Source of the DNA: JALZKA01 sp963717635
GTDB lineage: Bacteria > Actinomycetota > Thermoleophilia > Solirubrobacterales > 70-9
Assembly: GCA_963717635.1 (NCBI GenBank)
Contig: OY970347.1
Location: forward strand, 2,108,001-2,172,000
Direction of reading: 5' to 3'
Length of the DNA stretch: 64,000 bases
Both the position numbers and the translations under genes were made by a program. The notes under the pieces are model-generated. The model did no database searches and was not told the DNA's origin. It saw nothing but the letters and a program-made list of their open reading frames with translations. Of the stretch, positions 58,655 through 64,000 are shown one piece after another (the stretch's first letter is position 1; each line of letters begins with the position of its first letter).

Positions 58655-58897
58655 CTACCCGAACCAGCCGGAGATGTCGTTCCAGTAGTAGACGATGATC
58701 ACGCCGAGCCCGAACCCCAAGGCGATCAGCGCGATAAGGACGAAGAGCGAGAGGAACGCGGCCGTCGCCTTCTCCCAGCCGCGCCCGAACGAGCTCAGGG
58801 AGGGAACGAGGATCAGGGCCGTAAAGGCGAGCAGGCTGAGGAGCCCGGCGCCGCCGAACAGGAAGTGGACCGCGCCGATGTCCGCGAGGGGAGTCAT
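58655..58897 (-). CDS. small two-helix membrane protein downstream of the DedA-PAP2 fusion
   Basis: An 80-residue protein with two hydrophobic helices (about 10-32 and 46-71), a short basic loop between them (SSFGRGWEKA) and an aromatic C-terminus (YYWNDISGWFG). ATG overlaps the DedA-PAP2 stop (ATGA), so it is translated with it and may be a partner subunit. I know no family for it. Confidence 0.68.
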   Translation of the reverse strand: MTPLADIGAVHFLFGGAGLLSLLAFTALILVPSLSSFGRGWEKATAAFLSLFVLIALIALGFGLGVIIVYYWNDISGWFG

Positions 58898-60372
58898 TCC
58901 CGGGTCACATTGTTCCGAAAGTGGACGACGATCAGCGCAACCGCTGCGCAGGCGGCGAACATCGTCACGCCGAGGGCCGCCCCCGAGCTGACGTCGCTGA
59001 CGTAGTGAACGCGCAGGTAGACGCGCGAGAGGCCGATCGCGGCGGCCAGCAGCGCGCCGGCGACGACCAGCAGTGTTCCGTGGGTGAGCCTGCTCCGTAA
59101 TCGGCTCGTCGCGGTGAGCGCGAGCCAGGGGTAGATGACCGCGTAGGCCGCATGCCCGCTTGGCCAGGAGTCGCCGTCCGCGCCGACCAGGCCGCCGGGC
59201 GGTCGCGGCCGGTCGAGCGCCTCCTTGAGGATCGGCACGGCCAGGTGTGTCAGCGCCACCGCCGCCACGAGGACTGCCAGCTCGGGCCAGCGCCGGCGCA
59301 ATCCGAGCCAGGCCGCAGCGACCAGCGCCACCGCCAGCGTCGCCGGCGCCGAACCGAGCTTCGTCACCGCCTCGTTTAGGTCCGTGAGCCAATCCGACCG
59401 GAGATCGGCCGCGATCTCGAATGCCGTCTCGTCGCCCTGCGTCGGCCCCTCGTCGTCGCTGACGATCGACCCGTAGCCGATGACGATGAACAGCGCGACG
59501 GCCAGCACCGCCATCGCGCTGGTGAACTCCAGCCCGAGATTGCCCGGCGTGATCCGGTGCCAGAGGAATCGGGCCTGCGGCTTGACGCGCCGTCCCGCCG
59601 CCACGAGCGGCTGGCCGAAGCGGTTCGCTTCGATTCGCTCGACCAGCCGCACCCGGTTTAAGGGCACGCGCAGGTAGCGGTAGGCGAGGACCGTGCCCAC
59701 CACGACGACCACGACGGCGCCGAACACGAAGATGCCGCGCCCGGCGATGTCCTCGGCGAGGTGGATGTTCTCGGCCAGGAAGTAGCCCAGGAGCGAGAAG
59801 GTGGCCGCCCAAAGGCCGGTCCCCAGCACGCTGTAGGGGAGGAACGCGCGGTAGCGCATACCCGAGCTGCCGGCGATGAACGGCGCCAGCGCACGCACCA
59901 GGCCGAGGAACCGGCCGACGAGAATCGTCTTGCCGCCGTGCCGGCCGAAGTAGTCCTCGACCTGCGCGAACCGCTCCGGCGTGATCCGTACCCGGTGGCC
60001 GTGCTTGAGGATGAACTCGCGCCCGAGCCGGGTGCCGATGTAAAACGAGGCCGAATCGCCCGCCCAGGCGGAGAACCAGACCAGCGCGATCGTGATCACG
60101 ATCGACGTCTCGCCCTGGCCGGCGATCGCGCCGGCGATGATCACCGCGGTCTCGCCCGGAAACACGAGGCCGACGAAGGCGCCCGTCTCCAGGAAGGCAA
60201 GCAGGCTGACCACCACGTAGGTCCATTGGCCGAGACTGTCGGCCAGGTCGTTCAGCAACTCCTCGGCGTTGATCGAGGGCAGCTCGTCGCCGAACACGTA
60301 GTACGCGGCGGCGAGCAGCACCACGACCACCACAACCGGGTGCCCGCGCAGCAATGCCAACGCCTTGCTCAT
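58894..60372 (-). CDS. DedA (SNARE-associated) - PAP2 phosphatase fusion
   Basis: A 492-residue membrane protein. Residues about 35-205 are DedA-like: ETGAFVGLVFPGETAVIIAG, WAGDSASFYIGTRLG, FGRHGGKTILVGRFLGLVRALAPFIAG. Residues about 265-485 are a PAP2 lipid phosphatase with all three motifs: KEALDRPRP, PSGHAAYA and SRVYLRVHYVSDV. Some DedA proteins translocate undecaprenyl phosphate, and PAP2 enzymes dephosphorylate undecaprenyl pyrophosphate, so the fusion could recycle the carrier lipid used for wall and exopolysaccharide; inference. It lies 16 nt after ispE, a gene of the polyprenyl precursor pathway. Confidence 0.88.
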   Translation of the reverse strand: MSKALALLRGHPVVVVVVLLAAAYYVFGDELPSINAEELLNDLADSLGQWTYVVVSLLAFLETGAFVGLVFPGETAVIIAGAIAGQGETSIVITIALVWFSAWAGDSASFYIGTRLGREFILKHGHRVRITPERFAQVEDYFGRHGGKTILVGRFLGLVRALAPFIAGSSGMRYRAFLPYSVLGTGLWAATFSLLGYFLAENIHLAEDIAGRGIFVFGAVVVVVVGTVLAYRYLRVPLNRVRLVERIEANRFGQPLVAAGRRVKPQARFLWHRITPGNLGLEFTSAMAVLAVALFIVIGYGSIVSDDEGPTQGDETAFEIAADLRSDWLTDLNEAVTKLGSAPATLAVALVAAAWLGLRRRWPELAVLVAAVALTHLAVPILKEALDRPRPPGGLVGADGDSWPSGHAAYAVIYPWLALTATSRLRSRLTHGTLLVVAGALLAAAIGLSRVYLRVHYVSDVSSGAALGVTMFAACAAVALIVVHFRNNVTRE

Positions 60373-60388
60373 CGCGCCGCGAACCCTG

Positions 60389-61225
60389 TCACGACGCCCT
60401 CGCGGGAGCCGAGACGATCGCGTTCGCGTACCGGGGAGACAACTCGCCGGCGGCGCGGTCCGCGGCGACGATGTGCTCGAAAATGCCCACCGCCGTCGGG
60501 CCCGAGCCGGTGACCAGGGTGGCGTCCGCCCCCACCGCGCGGAGGGCTTCCAACGCGTCGCCGATCTCAGGCCGCAGCGACGACGTCGCCGCCTGCAGAT
60601 CGTTCACCAGCAACTCGGTGTAGGCCAGCGGCGACGCGCCCTGCACGGCGGCGGCCAGGATGCGCTTCTCGAGCTCGTCGAGCTCCCCCGCCGAGCGCCC
60701 CAGACCCATGCGATCCGCCTCCGCATACACCTCCCGCGCCGTGAGCCCCTGGTCGAGCGGCACCAACACCACGGCGAACTCGCCCGGCTCCGGCAACGCC
60801 TCAACCCGCTCGCCGGCACCCCCGACCAGGCAGAACCGCGGGTCGAGCTGCGAGGTGACGTCGGCGCCCAGCTCGGCCGCCACCTCCTCCAGGCCCCGCA
60901 CCTGCCCCGCCGCCAGGCGCAGCACCGCCGCCGCGTCGGCGCTGCCCCCGCCCAGTCCCGCCGCCACCGGGATCCGCTTGTCGATCTCGATTCGAAGCGG
61001 CGGACCGCTCCAGCCGCGCTCCCGCAGAGCGCCGAGTGCAGTCGCCGCGAGGTTCGGCCCGTTCACCCCGCTGCACACGACCTCGTCCTGCTCGTCAGAC
61101 CCGACCTCGATCCGGTCAGTCAGCATCAGCGGGCAGAAGATCGAACGCAGCTCGTGCAGGCCGTCGTCGCGGGTCGGCCCCAGATAGAGACAGAGGTTGA
61201 GCTTGGCCGGAGCCCGGACAATCAA
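60389..61225 (-). CDS. ispE: 4-diphosphocytidyl-2-C-methyl-D-erythritol kinase
   Basis: A 278-residue GHMP kinase. PAKLNLCLYLG at the N-terminus, the ATP loop PVAAGLGGGSADAAAVLRL and GSGPTAVGIFEH near the end are diagnostic. It phosphorylates CDP-methylerythritol in the MEP isoprenoid pathway. No ATG or GTG fits the conserved start; a TTG at 61225 overlapping the rsmA stop (TTGA) gives MIVRAPAKLNL, so I take it. The frame runs far upstream inside rsmA, which is not coding for this protein. Confidence 0.94.
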   Translation of the reverse strand: MIVRAPAKLNLCLYLGPTRDDGLHELRSIFCPLMLTDRIEVGSDEQDEVVCSGVNGPNLAATALGALRERGWSGPPLRIEIDKRIPVAAGLGGGSADAAAVLRLAAGQVRGLEEVAAELGADVTSQLDPRFCLVGGAGERVEALPEPGEFAVVLVPLDQGLTAREVYAEADRMGLGRSAGELDELEKRILAAAVQGASPLAYTELLVNDLQAATSSLRPEIGDALEALRAVGADATLVTGSGPTAVGIFEHIVAADRAAGELSPRYANAIVSAPARAS

Positions 61226-62025
61226 AGGCGGTCCGCCTCCTCGGCTTCGCCTCCGGGGGCGGCCGGGTCCCCGAGGGCCGCCGCCAGCCGCACGAAATCC
61301 TGGGGCGCAAGCTCCTCGGCGCGAGCCGTCGCCGGCAACCCCGCGCCCTCGAGCGCCGCCAGCGTCCGCTCGCGCGAAGCCACGCCGGCGATGCCCACTG
61401 ACCGCGCCAGCGCCTTGCGCCGGTGCGCGAAGGCGCCCCGCACGAGCCGGGCAACGGCATCGCCCGGCCATGGCGCCACGCGCTGCAACCGCAGCAGCGC
61501 CGACTCCACGCGCGGGCGTGGCCGGAACACCGCCGGATCCACCGTCCGGAGCATCTCGACCCGGCAAGCGAGCTGGGCGACGACGCTCGGCGACCCGTAC
61601 GCCTTCGTGCCGGGCGCGGCGCGCAGCCGGTCGGCGATCTCGCGCTGGACCATCACCGTCCAGCGCCGAAGCCCCGGCAGCTCGGCGATCGTCCGCAGCA
61701 GCAGCGGCGTGGCGATCGAGTACGGCAGGTTCGAGACCATCGCGGTGGGCGGCGGCTCGAGCGCCGCAAGATCGACGGCCATCGCGTCGCCGAACACCAG
61801 GTGCACTCCCGGCGCTCCCGCAGCGAGCTCCTCGAGGCCGGGCCGCAGCCGCTGATCCAGCTCGACCACGTGCAGAGCCGCCGCCGCTGCTGCGAGCCGC
61901 TCGGTCAGGACCCCCTCGCCGCCGCCGACCTCGAGCACCACGTCGTCCGCTTCCACTTCTGCCTCGCGGACGATCGCGTCCAGCAGATTCGTGTCCGCCA
62001 GAAAGTTCTGCCCGAGCCTCACCAC
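61222..62025 (-). CDS. rsmA: 16S rRNA dimethyladenosine transferase (RsmA/KsgA)
   Basis: A 267-residue enzyme. LGQNFLADTNLLDAIV, the SAM motif LEVGGGEGVLTERL, VFGDAMAVDL, the catalytic NLPYSI and VMVQREIADRL are present. It dimethylates two adjacent adenines near the 3' end of 16S rRNA. GTG start, overlapping the TatD stop by 7 nt. An rpfB gene, found between tatD and ksgA in M. tuberculosis, is absent here. Confidence 0.94.
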   Translation of the reverse strand: MVRLGQNFLADTNLLDAIVREAEVEADDVVLEVGGGEGVLTERLAAAAAALHVVELDQRLRPGLEELAAGAPGVHLVFGDAMAVDLAALEPPPTAMVSNLPYSIATPLLLRTIAELPGLRRWTVMVQREIADRLRAAPGTKAYGSPSVVAQLACRVEMLRTVDPAVFRPRPRVESALLRLQRVAPWPGDAVARLVRGAFAHRRKALARSVGIAGVASRERTLAALEGAGLPATARAEELAPQDFVRLAAALGDPAAPGGEAEEADRL

Positions 62026-62792
62026 CGGAACGCCCGCTTCGCATTGACCTCGACCAGCTCCTCGAACTCCTTGTACGAGACCCCGCGTGCAGCGGCAACC
62101 TCGCGCGCCGTCTCGACCACGAGCGCGGGCTCATTTGGCCGGCCCCGGCGGGACTGCGGCGCAAGAAACGGCGCGTCGGTCTCCACCAGGACCAGCTCGT
62201 CGGGCACCAGCCGCGCGGCCTCACGCAGCGCCGCCGCCTTGGGGTAGGTGGCGTTGCCGGCGAACGAGCAGTACCAGCCCCTCGCCGCCGCGTCGGCGAC
62301 CCGTTCCGGCGGCGCCGAGAAGCAATGCAGGATCACCGTCACCCCATCCGCCTCCGCGGCCAGAAGCCCCATGGTCTCGTCCACGGCATCGCGATCGGGC
62401 CCGTCCCCCGAGCGCATGTGGATCACGACCGGCTTGTCGACCTCGCGGGCGATCTCGATCTGGGCGCGGAACGCGCGCAACTGGTCGTCGCGCGAAGCAC
62501 TCTCGCGGTAGAAGTCGAGCCCGGTCTCGCCGATCGCCGCGACCCCCTCGTCGTCCGCGAGCGCCCGAAGGCGCTCGGCGTCTACCTCGTCGAAGCCCGC
62601 CGCTGAGTTCGGATGCCGTCCCACGCACGCGAACACGGCTCCCTCCCCACCGGCGATCGAAACGGCTTCCTCGTTCGAAGCCTGGTCGAGGCCCACGGTC
62701 AGGATCCGGTTGACGCCGACCTCGGCCGCGCGCGCGATGATCGCGGCGGGTTCGTCCTCGCAGAGGCCGATGTGGGCATGCGTATCGACCAC
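62019..62792 (-). CDS. tatD: TatD-family metal-dependent deoxyribonuclease
   Basis: A 257-residue TIM-barrel hydrolase. The metal ligands are VDTHAHIG (first strand), AIGETGLDFYR, VIHMRSG, ILHCFSAPPE and VLVETDAPFLAP. Family members cut DNA 3' to 5' in repair or turnover. GTG at 62792 directly precedes the DTHAH motif and is the only sensible start; the upstream frame is non-conserved. It follows metG by 28 nt in the conserved metG-tatD-rsmA-ispE order. Confidence 0.92.
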   Translation of the reverse strand: MVDTHAHIGLCEDEPAAIIARAAEVGVNRILTVGLDQASNEEAVSIAGGEGAVFACVGRHPNSAAGFDEVDAERLRALADDEGVAAIGETGLDFYRESASRDDQLRAFRAQIEIAREVDKPVVIHMRSGDGPDRDAVDETMGLLAAEADGVTVILHCFSAPPERVADAAARGWYCSFAGNATYPKAAALREAARLVPDELVLVETDAPFLAPQSRRGRPNEPALVVETAREVAAARGVSYKEFEELVEVNAKRAFRW

Positions 62793-62820
62793 GGGCGGGA
62801 GTGTAGGAGCGGGGCCGGGC

Positions 62821-64000
62821 CTACTCCGCGGCGTCGAGCTTCGGGAACAGCGGCTCGATCCGCCTTGCTGCCGCGCCGCCGCCGCGCGATCCGAACGCCG
62901 CCAGCGCGCGCCCCTCTTCGCCGAGCGCGTCCAGCAGCTTCTCGGCCGACTCGGGGATGAACGGCAGCAGCGCAAGCGTCACCACGCGCAGGCCCTCGGC
63001 GAGGTTGAACAGGACCTGGTCGAGGCGTCCCGACTCGGCCTCCTCCTTGGCGAGGTCCCAGGGCCGCGTCTCCTCCACGTAGCGGTTCAGCCGCCGGACG
63101 CGAGACCAGATCGCCTCGAGCGCCTGGCTGGGCTCGGCCGCGTCGATCAGCCCGCTCACCTCGGCCTCGACGCCGGTCAGCCCGCCGTCGCCATCGGCCA
63201 GAGCCGGGTCTGAGTCCGCCTCCGGCACGACTCCGTCGCGATAGCGCTCGAGCATCGCCAGCGTCCGGCTCGCCAGGTTGCCGAAGTCGTTCGCGAGCTC
63301 GGTCTCGTACCGGGACTCGAACCCGGCCGCCGAGACCGAGCCGTCCTGCCCGAACGAGACCTCGCGCAGGCAGTAGAAGCGCAGCGCGTCGGCCCCGAAC
63401 CGCTCGATCGCCGCGAACGGGTCGAGCACGTTGCCCAGCGACTTCGACATCTTCTTGTCGCCCATCAGCAGATATCCGTGGATGACCATCCCGCGCGGCG
63501 GCTGAAGCCCGGCGGCCAGCAGCAGCGCCGGCCAGATCACCGCGTGGAACTTGAGGATGTCCTTGGCGAGCACATGGAACGCACCCGGCCAGAAACGCTC
63601 GGTCAGATCCTCCCCCTCGCGCGCGAAGGAGAGCGCGGTGACGTAGTTGAGCAGCGCGTCAAACCACACGTACATCCGTTGCGACGGATCCCATGGGAGC
63701 GGCATGCCCCACTTCAGCTTGGCGCGGGAGAGCGAGACGTCCTCAAGGCCCTGCTCGATGAACGACACGGCCTCGTTGCGCCGGAAACCGGGGACCACGA
63801 AGTCGGGACGCTCCGCATAAAGGCGCTTCAGGTCCTCCTCGAAGGCGGACAGCCGAAAGAACCAGTTCTGCTCGCGCTCGCGCTCGAGCGGGATCTCGTG
63901 GATCGGGCAGGTGTTGGCCGGGCCCAGCTCGCGCTCCGTGTAGAAGGCGGCGCAGCGCGGGCAGTACCAGCCCTCGTACGTGCCCTCGTAGACGTGCCCT
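62821..64000 (-). CDS. metG: methionyl-tRNA synthetase, 5' part missing beyond the window edge
   Basis: 393 codons of the C-terminal two thirds are present; the gene continues past 64000. The visible part opens in the zinc-knuckle region (YCPRC and CPIH), then WFDALLNYVTAL, HVLAKDILKFHAVIWPALL, the KMSKS loop GDKKMSKSLGNV, and the anticodon-binding helical domain (NDFGNLASRTLAML, RLNRYVEETRPWDLAK). It charges tRNA with Met. Only one zinc-type Cys set is visible. The C-terminal tRNA-binding (EMAP) extension is absent. An internal ATG at 63798 is not the start. Confidence 0.95.
   Translation of the reverse strand, partial: GHVYEGTYEGWYCPRCAAFYTERELGPANTCPIHEIPLEREREQNWFFRLSAFEEDLKRLYAERPDFVVPGFRRNEAVSFIEQGLEDVSLSRAKLKWGMPLPWDPSQRMYVWFDALLNYVTALSFAREGEDLTERFWPGAFHVLAKDILKFHAVIWPALLLAAGLQPPRGMVIHGYLLMGDKKMSKSLGNVLDPFAAIERFGADALRFYCLREVSFGQDGSVSAAGFESRYETELANDFGNLASRTLAMLERYRDGVVPEADSDPALADGDGGLTGVEAEVSGLIDAAEPSQALEAIWSRVRRLNRYVEETRPWDLAKEEAESGRLDQVLFNLAEGLRVVTLALLPFIPESAEKLLDALGEEGRALAAFGSRGGGAAARRIEPLFPKLDAAE

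Overview
The window is very GC-rich, densely packed and mostly minus-strand. Its gene content and order point to an actinobacterium. The housekeeping order on the right (metG-tatD-rsmA-ispE, glmU-prs, L25-pth, mfd-mazG-eno-ftsB) is the neighbourhood I know from Mycobacterium tuberculosis Rv1007c-Rv1024. Lineage markers such as the sigma factor with a fused Ala/Gly/Pro-rich tail, csrA, and several small membrane proteins suggest class Thermoleophilia (Solirubrobacterales-like). That taxonomic call is inference; no rRNA is present. I see no phage, insertion sequence, CRISPR array or replication origin. The only RNA gene is tRNA-Gln(TTG).

Layout. 1-4.6 kb: an ECF-type sigma factor fused to a zinc-binding anti-sigma-like segment, a LuxR-type two-component pair, an initiating sugar-phosphate transferase and a small unknown protein. 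4.9-9.3 kb: a minus-strand operon of small metabolic genes (YbdK-type ligase, a rhomboid-like protein lacking catalytic residues, O-methyltransferase, GNAT, unknown, UPF0173 hydrolase). 9.3-13.2 kb: class I aldolase, thermonuclease, an atypical cyclase-domain protein, a small membrane protein with two candidate promoters, csrA, and an acidic protein.

13.2-41.2 kb is the striking part, an extracellular glycan locus. It holds eight sulfotransferase-family genes, two exported formylglycine-type sulfatases, a flippase, a MurG-like glycosyltransferase, two family-2 glycosyltransferases, two degenerate GT-A-like proteins, a LicD-methyltransferase fusion, an asparagine-synthase-like amidotransferase, an epoxide-hydrolase-like enzyme and two large membrane proteins of GT-C type. 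The most economical reading is synthesis of a repeat unit, its sulfation and other decoration in the cytoplasm, flipping, and trimming of sulfate outside. Inside it a divergent gene pair is duplicated (28.6-31.5 kb and 33.2-35.7 kb), and the two glycosyltransferases share a 662-bp block differing at only two bases, which indicates recent gene conversion or duplication.

41.2-64 kb is the conserved housekeeping backbone: ftsB-like, enolase, MazG, a parvulin-type foldase, Mfd, enoyl-CoA hydratase, Pth, L25, an AarF kinase, GDPD, a seven-repeat secreted beta-propeller, Prs, GlmU, tRNA-Gln, a PucR regulator, a DedA-PAP2 fusion, IspE, RsmA, TatD and a MetG that runs off the window.

Two gene-expression habits recur. 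Many operon-first genes have a TAnnnT -10-like box 6-10 nt before the start codon, often back-to-back in divergent gaps, which suggests leaderless transcripts. Within operons, genes overlap by 4 nt (ATGA, GTGA, even TTGA), and half of the convergent pairs share a 4-nt CTAG or CTAA stop.
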